Assembly: GCA_009733575.1 (NCBI GenBank)
Contig: ML769434.1
Location: 62,444-126,443 of the forward strand
DNA from: Gymnopus androsaceus JB14
Lineage: Eukaryota; Basidiomycota; Agaricomycetes; Agaricales; Omphalotaceae
Direction of reading: 5' to 3'
DNA: 64,000 bases
Notes under the pieces: generated by a model
The model's input: the letters and a program-made list of their open reading frames with translations, nothing else
The model's database searches: none
What the model was told of the DNA's origin: nothing
Shown here: one piece after another, positions 21,461 through 33,090 of the stretch
How positions within the stretch are numbered: position 1 is the first letter of the stretch
How the letters are laid out: every line of letters begins with the position of its first letter
Position numbers and translations under genes: made by a program

Positions 21461-23970
21461 AGGATGTAGCCTAATTTACTAATAAAATTACTCTTTCTGC
21501 ATGTAAATGCAGTGCTTCAAGCGCTTGAAAAGTTGTTGGGTTTGATGACAGTTGATGGGTTGCCAAACCCAGAACCGACCCGACCCGGGAGGTGTACCCA
21601 ACCCAGAACCTGGCACAACCCGGCGGACCTGTGCCATACACTAAGTGTATGCTGGATTGAAAAATTTTAGTCCATGTTCTGGTGCACTAGGTGTGAAACC
21701 ACCAATAGTTGGTGCACCAACCATCATCTGTGTAGCTGTTGCCTTTGGTCTGACTTCATATGCTGCTTGAAAATGCTTGTCCTCAACAGTTGTGGTTCGA
21801 GCTGGATTGGGGAACCGGCTATGGTTGTGTTCTGCACCATTGATGTAGCGTTACTTTCTTGTTGAAATATCATCACCAATTTGGCCCCACTGAATAGTTG
21901 TTGAGCAAGAAGCACACTGAATATGCTTAAGGCCTGCCCCACATTGACAACTACAAGTCAATTGTTCCCTAATTTTTGCAGGACCACCTGTGACTGGCTG
22001 GACTACTACTGGACAGTTATTGTCAGTACACTTAAGAGCTCCCAAACATTTCCGGCAGGAGACCTTGCTACCACAAGTAGTAGGGGATTCAACAGAGCCT
22101 TTTCCACCATTCACTGAGCTGTTTTGTGTGGCCCAAAGGACCTGAAGCTTCTTGGTATTCTCAAAGTCCTGGTGTGAGATATCCAGAGCAAATCGGCCAC
22201 TAGGCCATACAGGCCATACACCTTCATTGAGCTTGTCAAATGAAGTAAATACAACTCCTTGATCGAACCGGGTCTCTGACTCTGGCTGTGGATGAGAAGG
22301 TATGAAGGGTGTGAGTTTAGCTGGCCATGTCCTATCGTGTTGAGCTGTAGAAGTCCAGTGTTTTTTGGAGTCTATGTTATTGTTATTATTGGTCTGACCA
22401 CCTGTAACTGATCCAGGCTGGGCTTTATGGCTCTGAGGAAGTATAGTAGGAACAGAGGGCACCAGCTGTGAGCCAATGCAGACACCTATGAATGGTTAGT
22501 CTGTAGTTGATACAATAGGTAGTATATACTCACCATGTTGGTCAAATACAGGAAGTAGAACCATTTGATCACCATTATTACTAGCAGAAGTTGCAGTAAA
22601 GGTAGTAATGTTGGGCTGATTATCATCAGATTCAGCATACTGTGCAGCCCAGTCTTGCACTGAGCAAGCAGTAAACTTGATGAATTGTTTCTGAGATCAT
22701 ACAAATAAGTATCTGCTAATTAGCCCAGCAGAATGTGAACATTACTCACAAGCGTAGTGGTGAGTATGTACTATGTTGAGGAAACAGAAGTGGGTGGTAA
22801 TGGTAAAGAAATATCCACATCACTTCCTTATAAGCTGCAAGATTTTGCGACCCTGAGCTACTCCAAATGGCTTTAAAATATGCAAAACTTTGTGTAGTGC
22901 TTAATTTTATGACCTGTACCCTCCCCACTCAATTTTTAGTACTTTTACCACTATAATACCTACATTTTGATATACAATACTTGCATACTTTCTAGATTAG
23001 CTTCTAATAAAGCCCCGGGAAGCTATCAAACAGTGTCGCGCATCGATTGACACAAATTATTATCTTATCTACTGCCAAACTTGTTAGACTTGATCATAAG
23101 TTGATCGGCATCAAGACTTGAATCAGACTTGAGTACGTAAAAGTAAGACTTGAAGTTAATTCAGACTTGAGACTTGAGCGAGACTTGAGACTTAATTTGA
23201 AGTCTTGAGACTTGACCTCAAGACTCGAAATTCCATGTGCCGGAGAATGGGTATGTAGACGTTCTGCATTTTGGTTCTGAACTAATATTCGTATTCGTAT
23301 TCAGGGCCCTAATCTCCAATGTTACCTCACAAGAGTAGCTTCTCACCCCCAACGTCTCGAATACATCTACTTCAACGCGGTTCTTCTTCTCCGGGCTATT
23401 CATCGCATATCTCCGCATCTGGAACAGTATGATTATTACCTTGGCATGTCCGAGTCTGGGGTCGAGGAGACGAAACGGAGTTTGGAGAGAGTCGTAGATA
23501 TAGCGCAGCAGGTTGGGAGGTTTGACGAGAATTTGATGTTTCGGGGTGTTGATGCGCTGGTAAGCAGCAGCTCGAAAACGAAACCAACCTAAAAGCTGAC
23601 CATCCACAAGTCTCTACGCGAAGAATTCAAAGCCCACTTCCGTAACGTTTCCCGCATAATGGATTGCATCGAATGTGAACAATGTCGGTTATGGGGTAAA
23701 GTTCAAACGGCAGGAATCGCCACTGCGTTGAAGATTTTGTTTGAATGGGACGAAAGCAGGTTTTCGTTTGCGGAGGATTCATCTGTGGATGGGATCATTC
23801 AAAGATCGGAATTGGCTGCGATGTTTAATACGTTGAATAGGTTTAGTGAAAGTTTACGAGCGGCGACGCGGTTTCGGGAGACACACCGGAAACGGAAAAA
23901 TTCTTCACGCAAGAATTTTCGACGGATTTTTCGCTTATCGTCCGTACTCTCACCATCGCTGATACCTTAG

Positions 23971-24903
23971 TTATCTTATGATACGAAATTCTCAGGCAAA
24001 TTTAGTACGATTTTGTAAGGTGAGTGAATTACACCCTGCTGAAAGATAGTAGGAGAACAAATATTTCATTCAATGATAATTATTCAACGATGTTCATTAT
24101 TTCCTACCAAAGGATACAGTACAGTGCCAAGGGCACTTCCCCAACAGGTCAATTTTGAGTGCAAAAAAATAGCTCAAATAATAATAAAATCACTTTTGGA
24201 AGGAAACCAACCAAAAGAATGTGATTTACGTCGAGAAAAGAATTTGTGACATCTTAGGAGATATATTCCCACGGTGTTCATTTCTGGCCCCCAGAATTCC
24301 AAAAATTTTCATGCTTTTTACACAATATTGCCTGTTGCATAGGTTCTGGGGGTCAGCCGAGATTTTTTCCGTGTTTATTTGTACACTGGGCTGTGTCTTC
24401 TATATAATTCCTTCCCATCGATCTTCCCGTGTTTCAAGCACTTGCTTTTGAGCTATCTTTCTTCAACCCCTCCAGACATGCCTTCAATGCCTTGTTACTC
24501 TTTCACAATACATTTTTTTCTTGACAAACACATCCGCATTGATTGAAATATCTGACTGAACATTGAAGCTTCCTCCACTTTTTTTCTGCATAACCAACAC
24601 ACATCATCATTGCATTACTCTCCATTCTTATACTTACAAGCAACAAAATAGCGACGAAATCTGCAGATTTGGTACAGCGTATGGTGCCTAGGATACACCT
24701 ACCCTCAACCTATGGCTAGAAAATGGTGTGTATACAGTAGCTCGCTGCTTCAATCACTCTCATTTCTTCATTTTCTATCTTGAAGCTATGGATTGCCCTG
24801 AGTGGACAAGTTGGCTGCCTGCTTGACTGTCAGATGCCTGGATGCTACAGCCTGCTTGGATGGGTAAGGACTTGACTTTGGTGACTTTTACACTGCTAAT
24901 TCA
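23971..24903. other. Intergenic after ERO1, no gene recognised
   Basis: AT-rich. One imperfect inverted repeat, CCCCCAGAA (about 24288) with TTCTGGGGG (about 24344), could form a hairpin. No domain-bearing frame. Confidence 0.4.
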
Positions 24904-26245
24904 TTGCAGATGGTGCTCATAATCCTCCCATCATGTTCAGCACTCAGCAACAGATCAATGATGTTTACAACTATTGGTGACCTCAGTTCAATCACCTCTA
25001 CCAGCGACAAGTGGCACCATCAGCTCAGGGGCATTCACATCGGCCAATCGCTAGGCCTATACCACAAAGTGCCCCAGCTGCATCTCCTGGTACCATAGCT
25101 GTTCAACCTGTTGTTTCTCACAGCACTGTAGCTACCCAGCCTATCTCATCTTCTACCTCTTGCAGTACTGCTCAGCCTATCTCAAGTACTGCCACCGCTC
25201 AGCCTATTGCTATTTCTGTATCTTCTTGCAGCCCTTTGCCTGCACCTTCCAACAATCCTTTTGTAACTTTTCAACCTTTTTGCTATACCGCTCAGTCTTC
25301 CATTCTATCTCTAGCATCATCTACTGCATCTTGCATGCCATTTTTTGCTGCAAGCCCCAGTGCTTCTTCAGTGGTACCTCAGCCTATGGCCACTACATCA
25401 ACCAGGACTGTGCATTATAAGCCAGGTAAGATATGAACTTTCTGTATGACTATCAGTGTCTAATCACAATCCTAAGTCTTAGATGTCAATACTGAATATG
25501 ATGTTTCTCTCACCCAGATCAACAAAGTTTACAAGCAAGCACCAATACCAAAATCAAGGACAGGCAAAGCCAGTGCATCAAAAATGGTTTCTAAATGTGA
25601 AATGAGTCTTGGAAAGACCATCATTGCTGGTTGAATGCGTGTCAACTTTGTTGGCTGGTGCCTCCGTATGCTTTGAATTGAGACTGACTACACACCTGGT
25701 CTCAATAATGGTCATGAGCTGGACAGGAATGGGGTATGTTGTTGGCAGCGTTGCTGTATCTACATATGCTACAGGGGTGGGATGAAGGGTCGTATAAGCA
25801 TTAACGACAACTCTCAGTTTCAGATGTCCGGGATCAGCTTAGGCAAATGCAATGCCTCAAAGTCTAATTTTTGTGTTAGCATTGAGTTTGACCTTGACCA
25901 AATGTCCGAACATCGCGTTTGTAAACAAGGAAGCACCTCCTTCTCGATTATAAGATATTCACTGACTTTCGCAACCTCCAGATTGCAGATTCACAAGATG
26001 AAGTAAAGAAAGGCAAAGCAAAGGAAGGAGAGCTTGCTTATGGTAGTAAAGTAAGCTTTACACTACTATGTCTTGTGCTTTTACTGACTATTTGAATCTA
26101 GGTCCCAAGACTCAATAACTATAGTCTGGAGACTGTTGCTACTGTGGCGGCGGAAATTAACCGAACATGTGAAATTTTAACTTGTGATCCAAATATCTCA
26201 GGATCAGGGGCAATTCAGAGCAGACTTAAAGTATATGAATTGTAG
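24904..26245 (+). CDS. Unknown Ser/Ala/Pro-rich protein, probably element-borne, degraded
   Basis: A frame from about 25011 encodes a low-complexity segment with repeated AQPIS/TQPIS units (ATQPISSSTS, AQPISSTATAQPIAIS) ending near 25433 at a plausible donor. Downstream pieces (INKVYKQAPIPKSRTGKASA; KGRISINDNSQFQMSGISLG, 25782 onward) and a terminal piece ending ILTCDPNISGSGAIQSR then LKVYEL* (stop 26243-26245) follow on the same strand. The same C-terminus is present on the opposite strand at 27872-27657, inside the second arm of a large inverted repeat. There are stops between pieces. Function unknown. Confidence 0.4.
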
Positions 26246-27785
26246 AGCATTAATCCCTCTATGACCTCCAATTTACAAAATATGAATGTCTTGTGTTATT
26301 CTCAAGATATGACATGAATAATCTGAATGTCGGATTTTCTGCATGTATTATTTCACTTGAACAGCATAAATTGAGTAATTCTGCACCATTTCTCACAATT
26401 CCTTTTGTTTACAAGATCCTAGATGTCTCAAATATATATATTTGGACACTGAGAAGGTATTGTGTGGGAAAATGCACCTGCTATGATGTCAGACATGAAT
26501 TTGGACAATTTTGTGAATTTTGGGAGACACACTAGTGAGAGAGTCAGGTTTTGTACATGAAATGAGCAGTAGGGATGGTTATGCACTCAAATATTACAAA
26601 TTATGGGTGGAATATTCTCTGTTCTTTGTCAATATTGCTAAAGTTTTACACTGTTTGCAAGCTTTTTGACAATATTGACAAAGAACAGAGAATACAATGA
26701 GCCTCTGAAGATATTCCACCCATATTTTGTAATATTTGAATGCATAACCATCCCTACTGTTCATTTCATGTAAAAAACCTGCCTCTCTCACTAGTGTGTC
26801 TCCCATAGGGTTTTCAAGTGCAGTTCGGTTCGGTTTTTGGACCTATTTTGGGAAACCGGGAACTGCACCGGTTCAATTTTTTCTTAAATTGGCTGCACTG
26901 TGCACTGCACTGACAAGAACTACTGCACCAGTGCAAGCGCAATGCATTTTTGCAGTTTGCACCAGTTCCAGTTCAAATCAGTGCAAACTGGTGCAACACC
27001 AGTGAAACTGGCCTTCTAACCACTTTATGTTACAGTAAATAGCATAATAAAACATAACTTACACTTAAAATGTATCAGAAAAAGGTGTTCTAATAGGTAT
27101 AGGTTGTCAGAAGTGGTATCAGATCATTTAATTCAGTTCAGACTAAGTATATTAGAGCTTTAGCTACACTTTCCACTGTTCAAAATTTATAGTATACTAA
27201 TGAAAAATGCACCAGTGCAGCACCGGTTTTCATTGGTTCTTTGAATTTTCAGATTTTGGAGAACCAGAAACTGCACTGCACCGGTGTAATGTTTTTTTAT
27301 CTGCACCATGGTTCAGTGCAGTGCAGTTGCCAGTTTTCAGCGGTTATATAAACTGCACTTTTAAACCCTAGTCTCCCAAAATTCACAAAATCGTCCAAAT
27401 TCATGTCTGACATCATAGCAGGTGCATTTTCCCACACAATACCTTCTCAGTGTCCAAATATATATATTTGAGACATCTAGGATCTTGTAAACAAAAGGAA
27501 CTGTGAGAAATGGTGCAGAATTACTCAATTTATGCTGTTCAAGTGAAATTGAAATACATGCGGAAAATCCGACATTCAGATTATTTAGGTCATATCTTGA
27601 GAATAACACAAGACATTCATATTTTTTTAATTGGAGGTTATAGAGGGATTAATGCTCTACAATTCATATACTTTAAGTCTGCTCTGAATTGCCTCTGATT
27701 CTGAGATATTTGGATCACAAGTTAGAATTTCACCTGTTTGGTTAATTTCCACTGCCACAGTATAGGCTTCATGATTGAGAAAATC
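26140..27785. repeat. Fold-back palindrome with roughly 500-bp arms, split by a MITE
   Basis: Arm 1 runs from about 26140 to 26660. Its complement runs from about 26680 to 26805 and, after a 565-bp insertion, from 27379 to about 27785. Matching landmarks on both arms are TTTGTGAATTTTGGGAGACA (joined across the insertion), CACTAGTGAGAGAG, and the C-terminus ending RLKVYEL. The loop is only about 20 bases. Both arms carry the same end of the neighbouring unknown gene, tail to tail. Confidence 0.8.
26806..27370. mobile_element. 565-bp hAT-type MITE with TGCAC arrays
   Basis: Termini TAGGGTTTTCAAGTGCAGTT and, in complement, TAGGGTTTAAAAGTGCAGTT. Exact 8-bp duplication GTCTCCCA at 26798-26805 and 27371-27378. 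The interior is full of GTGCA/TGCAC/ACTGCAC words. No coding region. Removing it and one duplication restores the second arm of the surrounding palindrome. Confidence 0.9.
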
Positions 27786-27799
27786 AATAAGGATTGGAA

Positions 27800-28525
27800 A
27801 TTTGAAGAGCCGCAGCATTGTAGCAGTGACCAGAATGGTGTTTGCTGGATTGATCCAGCGATGCAGCAGCATGTGGGGATCAACCTACATGCTAAAAAAC
27901 AGTGGGCTTCTGACATTGTAGGTTTTATTTATATATCTTAAAACCACATTGCTTATGTTTTTTATAGCTCAAGGGAACTGCTAGTCTCAAAGAGCCACCC
28001 AATATTACTGGTATTGATCTTGTACATGATGGGTGTTCAGTCATTCATCCTCAAGGTTGTGCTGGTCGACACACTATGGCTTCCATGGCTCTGCTTCAAC
28101 CGCAGCCCACCAATAACCTTACAACTGTGCTTGCTGCATCAAAGATCCCACTCCTGCCAACATGTATGGACTACCAAAAGCACCCGTGCCATGATTGCAG
28201 TGCTTCGCCTGCTACTAGCTTAGTTACATTGTCTCCTGCAAAACCAGCCACTACAATTGATGAAGATGCTAAGGACCTACTCAGTTGCATTCAGAAGTTT
28301 CAGATTTGCAAAGGACATGATTTGCGGGGTGCCTTTGAGGTACTCAAGACAGTAGGACTCACTGTAGAGCTTATCCCTGATGTTGCAGTAGCACACATGC
28401 TGGCGGTTATGAGTGCTGAAGTGGAGAGTGGTGTTGTTGAGGGTGTGGTTATGGCATTCCAGAAGTACTGTAGGGAGGTAGTGGCCAAAAGGGAGTGGGC
28501 AAAGAGGTCTTCATGCTGCTATTGA
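27800..28525 (+). CDS. Unknown protein, two exons, element-associated
   Basis: An upstream exon (QNGVCWIDPAMQQHVGINLH, then AKKQWASDI) reaches a donor near 27918. After a 50-nt intron the frame continues LKGTASLKEPPNITGIDLVH through DEDAKDLLSCIQKFQ to CREVVAKREWAKRSSCCY (stop at 28523-28525). The upstream part overlaps the outer edge of the inverted repeat. I do not recognise the family. Cys/His spacing in YQKHPCHDCSA is not a clear zinc finger. Confidence 0.45.
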
Positions 28526-28679
28526 ATCTACATTGCACTGTTCTCACGTATTGCTACTTACAATGCTAGTTCTGGCTTCTTATCATGCTGCATTGCCTAC
28601 TTATCCTTTTAATAAACTTCTATGTACATTTAGCCTTGACCAAGTTCTCTGAACAATGATGTATATACTGCTAGCTCAA

Positions 28680-29975
28680 TCGTATCTGCAATTTGCAATC
28701 CATCCTGTGACCATCTCACTAGTTATAGCTTGTGTGGTAGCATGAATGAGCCACCATCATTCATGGTCATTAACTGCAGCATCTTCATGTTGTTTTAGCC
28801 AGCTTTTGATAAAAGAAAATGCTTGCTCAGCAGGATTATTCTACTGAATAACCCTAATGTTCATTGACAACCCCTTTGACAACCCTTAAACTTCGGCGTC
28901 ACAAGCAGAGTCACACCGGGGCGTCTACGGCAAGCTCGCCAGCGGTCGCCGCTGAAATGAAATAGACAGAATTTTTTCGATATGAAGTCATGCAGAATCA
29001 GCTCTTGAGAAGGCGAATGCTCATGGCAGCAATTTGAGAGGAGCGAAATATTTCAACATTTGGCATACTAAAACTATGGAAAAAAACTGGATGCCTAGAG
29101 TTCGTCTCACCACATGGCTCACAGGAGTAGCGCAGGAAGTTCTAGAGGTTGATTTGCATTCACGGCGCTGAACATTGGTGGACTAAGAGGGAGAATCATC
29201 CCGCTATTGGTGAACAAGTTGAGTCAAGTCTTCATTTAATTAATGTCATTGTACGCACGCCTTATCATCACAGGGCCACTCTTCTCCATCCGCATTCGCT
29301 TTTCCAATCCAATTACAGCTCCGTTGTCGTGTCTTGCAAGTCCGTTTCACCTATCTTGCGCTACGCCTACATTTCTGGTGACAATGTTTTTGCGCAGCTG
29401 TGTATAGATGTTGCTTCACCTCGGATGGAGGTTTTGATTCTCGTTATCTTCAATTGGTGGGGGAAGGTAGTGGAGTAACCAGTAACATAGTCAATGGCAG
29501 GGAAAGGACATGAGCTACCAGCGAACACGGCGACAATCCGGAGTGACCGGAGGTGAACTCGTTTGACGCTCAACAATCCTCGGTTGTCTATCAACAACGG
29601 GGTTGTTGAATAGAATTATCCTGCTCAGCAGGGTTATAGTCTGGAGAATAGGGGGACAGATAAATGAGTTTCACACCTAGATTTCTCTATCTGATGGTAA
29701 TCTCAAGTATAACCGCTTCACTCACCACATTCATCCTCAATGATTGCACATATCTCTTCATCATGATGGATCAAGGCATTGTCAAGAATCACAACACTTT
29801 GTGGTCCCGGGTATGGTGTCATTAGTATTAATGAAATCAAATTGTCAAAGTACAAACTAGATCTTCCTTCAGATACTTTATGAACATCTCCCTATTCACA
29901 GAACCTTTGAAGACATGCGGGTGTGGGCCATCGCAATGCGTGGCAAGAACGAGTCCAGTTCAAATTCAGGAACTG
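28680..29975 (-). pseudogene. Tc1/IS630-like DDE transposase, C-terminal half, interrupted
   Basis: On the minus strand, GSVNREMFIKYLKEDL (about 29905) precedes SVVILDNALIHHDEEICAII (the DN of the second catalytic Asp, about 29800). After a short intron-like gap comes IYLSPYSPDYN|PAEQAFSF (about 29650, then 28820), with the conserved PYSPDxNPxE motif bearing the third acidic residue. An 789-bp element splits this motif. The tail IKSWLKQHEDAAVN continues to about 28740. Frame breaks are present. The matching N-terminal half is not adjacent; a related N-terminal half lies at 40881-37140. Confidence 0.7.
28833..29621. mobile_element. 789-bp non-autonomous element with 9-bp TSD
   Basis: Exact duplication TGCTCAGCA at 28824-28832 and 29622-29630. 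Inverted ends GGATTATTCTACTGAATAAC and, in complement, GGATAATTCTATTCAACAAC. The 9-bp duplication is MULE-like. The interior has no domain-bearing frame. Inserted in the transposase motif PDYN|PAE. Confidence 0.8.
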
Positions 29976-29983
29976 TATTTGAT

Positions 29984-30670
29984 CTACTGATGCTTGACAT
30001 AAATTGCAACAGAAGTGGATCCTCCTCCACAGAAACAAAAGTCAATGTTGGCAGAGAGTGCAGTTTCTAATATTGGTATGCCATTATTCAACATACCATT
30101 GTGTTTGAAAACCATGCCATCATTGGTGATCAATTGTGAAGTATAATGGCAGGCTAATGGCCACCAATAGATTACACCTCTAAGGTCATAGTGGATAGGC
30201 CCAGGTTGATTATCAACACTCGAATTGGTGGTTAGGTCAATGACAAGGTCAGGGTTACCTTCACAGCACACTGCTACTATACATGGGGCAAAATTAATTT
30301 TAAATGACCTTACCAATGTGCCGTTGCACATTATACACTTAGTAGCCCAAGGAGCCAGTGGATTTGTTGACACCCATTGATGCATCGAGGTTTGTGGCAT
30401 GACTCAAAGGCCATGGATGACACAGTTTTTCACATTCCTAGGCTGTCTCCATTGCCTATGACCTTGTTCACATACTAAGGTAGTAGTCATGAATGGTTTC
30501 TGAAGAGACAAGGCTTCCTGAACCACATCCATCACAGGACAATATGCACTGTAAGCAAACATACAAGGATATTTATCAGCTAAAATGAGTCGAAATTTGA
30601 CACGAGCTGTCTCTAAAGATAAAGTGCTACCGGGGTTGGTAATCAATTGGAAATCTTCAGTAATATTCAT
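29984..30670 (-). CDS. Ubiquitin-specific-protease-like (C19) fragment carried by the Hel element
   Basis: Two consecutive minus-strand frames. The first (30670-30404) contains DVVQEALSLQKPFMTTTLVC and CEQGHRQWRQPRN, resembling the Cys-rich middle of a USP-type domain. The second (30400-29984) contains PLAPWATKCIMCNGTL and then IHYDLRGVIYWWPLACHYTS followed by DGMVFKHNGMLNNG, which resembles the C19 His box (Y.L.GVIY...HYT....DG.W...G). The Cys box is not evident. Same strand as, and directly downstream of, the Helitron helicase. Function assignment is inference from motif shape. Confidence 0.5.
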
Positions 30671-33090
30671 GAAATAAGTGAAGTCAGACTGTCAGAGTAG
30701 CCTGTATCATGTAAATCAGACCAAATGTGTCTTAAGATTGTAAAAACAGCATCAAAAGCACAACTGTTGTTTGACCAATGCAAACCAATAGGTATTGAAG
30801 GTGAGTGATTTGGATTAGAGGGTGTAATTTGAGATGTAGGTGTTTTTGTTGTGGGTGTAGTTAGGCATTTGAAGCAGGTCTACTAGATCTATGGGATGGA
30901 CCATTTGATGAATGTAATTTTTTGTATCTCAAAGGGAAATCTGTGGCCCATCAAAGTGAAAGATCGGAAGTCGTGGATTTGAACTTGAATTGGGCATAGA
31001 GGAAACATGAGGTGAAGTGATATCTGTATGTGGCCTCCTTTTATGTGACAATGAAGGGATGTCTTCATTGAGATAAAGGTCAAAAAATTTTCTTTTTCTG
31101 GGAGTCTTGTCTGGAACAGTTTTCAAATTATCTGGAGGAAGAGAACCTTCCCTCTGTTTTAAGAGTTTTCCGAAGGTAGATTCATCTAGTACAGTCCATG
31201 GAACACAAGGATCGGTTTCAACCTTATATGGATCTTTTGCAGTCCATCTTAAAGCATCATGAATATGAGTTGGAATATAGTCAGAGCCTTTCCATGCCAA
31301 AAAATACTCTATAAGTACATTACGTGTGGACCCAGAAACTTCTGCAGGATGTTTACCTTCAAAACGCAGTTGTGTGATATCATTCAGTATTTCAATCTCC
31401 CTGTATTCTCTGCATAGCTGGCCACTTGCACCATGTGTTAACTTGGATGAGTCAAAACTCTGTAAAATAACAGTTTTATCTGCACTCCAACTTCTAGAAC
31501 ATGCAGTATATATTGCATGATGATTGCTTAAAGTATTTAGATCCGTAGCATTTGGAGACAGACTTTGACCTTGAGAAGCATGTGCTGTCATTGAACAACC
31601 AGGTAGAACATCCACTTGGTTTCTTGTTATCCAAAGCATTGTATCATCTGGTAGTTGTCTAATCAATGGAACTACATTGCATGGGAGACCTTTGATATGT
31701 ACTGAGGTTGGTGGGTTATCCAGAAGCACAACAACACAACTTAGCATAGATACCTCATCTAAAATTATGTATTGCACTCCATCAAGCCTGGAGCACACTT
31801 GAGCCATTGTACATGCTGCTACTTCTTCAACTTTGTTGTTCATCCCTAGAAGAAAGTGGTATGTTGAACCTCCAAGCAAAGCTGCAGCATTTCCAGTGGA
31901 GCACAAGTGACTATAGCATATGCGTTATTTTGTGCTCCAAAAATTATAAGAGACACTTCACAACTTGGGATTTTCCTGCTCCACCCATTCCCCCAATGTA
32001 CATATGCAAAGGTTCATTGCAGTGCCCTACTGAATGCTGAGCAACAATTCTAAAAGCACGTTCCTCATTCAAGTTGAACTCATTAAAAAAAGTCCAGAGT
32101 TAATGCCTTTATACTTCCATATTCAATTCCCATTTTTTCAAAATAAGACTTATTGCAAATCTCAACAACATTTGGCTGATATTTTCTTGAATTAGTTGGA
32201 TCAAGTGAATTAGTTTTATTTTTGGGGTTACATTTTGATTCCTTACGCTCAGCTAACAATGTTTGTTGCATGAGTTTCAAAAGACTTTCCCAATATTCAG
32301 GTTTTTCACACTTTATAGCCATAGGAGGTTCAAGAGCCACTGTATATGATAATTCGGAGGGCAAGGTCTGTGTCCAACCAGCATCAAAGAGAATATTGCA
32401 CATGGATTTCATAGCAGCATCCCTTGCTATATAACTTTTCCCTTTTTTCATACCTGTTTTTGGATCATATAGAATAAGGTCATCAAGTTCAAAAGGTTCT
32501 GAGTGAATCTGGTCATCATAAAGATGGGTTGGAATGGAAGATAGTAGCTTTGTTGTATTATCAAGTTTGCCTGCTTTTAGCTGTGCTCGGTAGTCATCTC
32601 GAGCATCAAGACACTCATATTGTAGGTTGATATTTTTCATGTAGAAGATACAATCATTGTTGAAGTTGTAATTTAACAATGCATCATGCCAAGTTTCTTC
32701 TGTGGCAGACCTGAGATCCTTACCAGATCTCCAGGGTCGGAATAGGGTTAACATTGTGGAACAGTAAAACTCTCTATATTCCTTGTCAGGCCTGGGTAAT
32801 GGACCACCGAGGAAATTAGGAATAATTTTTTCATGATTACGTTGAAGAGAAATTACATGGGTATTTGCAAAAGGATGACCTTCAATGAAAGATAAGGAGG
32901 ATGATTTTGATTTGGAAGAAACTGGGTGAGGAGGACAGTTAACATCATCACTTTGATCTTTGTTATCCTCAAGTTGTTTCTTTTTGCGTTTTGACACTCT
33001 TTGGAAGTGTTGAATCCAATCATACAAGTTATAATCCTCATCCTCAATAGGTCTATGGGTGTAGTCAAAGGATGAAGATAGCCCTACAAG

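Larger units (their letters stand above)
19526..21643 (-). mobile_element. hAT element (2.1 kb) with 8-bp target duplication
   Basis: The termini are inverted: TAGTGTATGGC at 19526 and its complement GCCATACACTA ending at 21643. The 8-bp duplication AGTGTATG is exact at 19518-19525 and 21644-21651. Subterminal regions carry CCCGGACC/GGGTCGGGTTGGG repeats. The element encodes only the C-terminal half of a transposase and has a MITE (19757-20066) in its 3' part. It is inserted inside the MULE transposase gene. Confidence 0.9.
18991..22704 (-). pseudogene. GCM-domain MULE-like transposase, split by a hAT element
   Basis: Minus-strand coding pieces. 22680-22535 (FIKFTACSVQDWAAQYAESD) is followed after an intron by 22485-21852, carrying the zinc-binding GCM/WRKY-like domain: WPSGRFALDISHQDFENTKK, LWATQNSSVNGGKGSVE, then Cys pairs CRKCLGALKC, CSCQCGAGLKHIQC. 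After a further piece (VGAPTIGGFTPSAPEHG) the hAT target site AGTGTATG interrupts the frame. Downstream, CCEKQKSGNGPNSAFGHFAC and LKEWKQQHPTVLCEDYTDHQ then WESQDGKLIVTSIF (19510-19173) match the segment that follows the GCM domain in this mushroom transposase family. The known family has a DDE-type domain after this; here it is eroded. Confidence 0.65.
16899..23241 (-). mobile_element. MULE-type DNA transposon inserted in an ERO1 exon
   Basis: Flanked by GGAGAATGG(G) at 16889-16898 and 23242-23251, a 9-10 bp duplication as expected for Mutator-like elements. The ends match imperfectly as inverted repeats, sharing GAATT, AGTCT and GGTCAAGTCTCAAG. Dense CAAGTCT words extend inward from both ends (16910-17400; 23080-23225). 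The coding content is on the minus strand: a GCM-type zinc domain and a MULE-like transposase segment, interrupted by a hAT element. Total length is 6.3 kb, of which 2.1 kb is the nested hAT. Confidence 0.8.
14365..23970 (+). pseudogene. ERO1: ERO1 (ER oxidoreductin 1) gene split by two insertions
   Basis: FAD-dependent thiol oxidase that recharges protein disulfide isomerase in the ER lumen. Exons: 14365-14574 (signal sequence LLPIIFLFLLLLSKVALVQA), 14634-14750, 14809-14892 (LYRGCPFWEDDGMCMELTCS, the N-terminal Cys shuttle), 14962-15024, 15075-15138, 15198 to about 15295, about 16714-16782, 16833-16897, 23242-23250 (the continuation of the previous exon), 23305-23559 and 23611-23970. Motifs: PERYNGYTGASPHQIW (FAD region), SGLHTSISTHICLDYLNQ, and the active site MDCIECEQCRLWGKVQTAG (CxxCxxC). 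Between 15295 and about 16714 is an unidentified insert, and between 16899 and 23241 a MULE whose target duplication GGAGAATGG lies inside an exon. As it stands the gene should not give normal protein unless both inserts are removed from the RNA. Confidence 0.9.
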
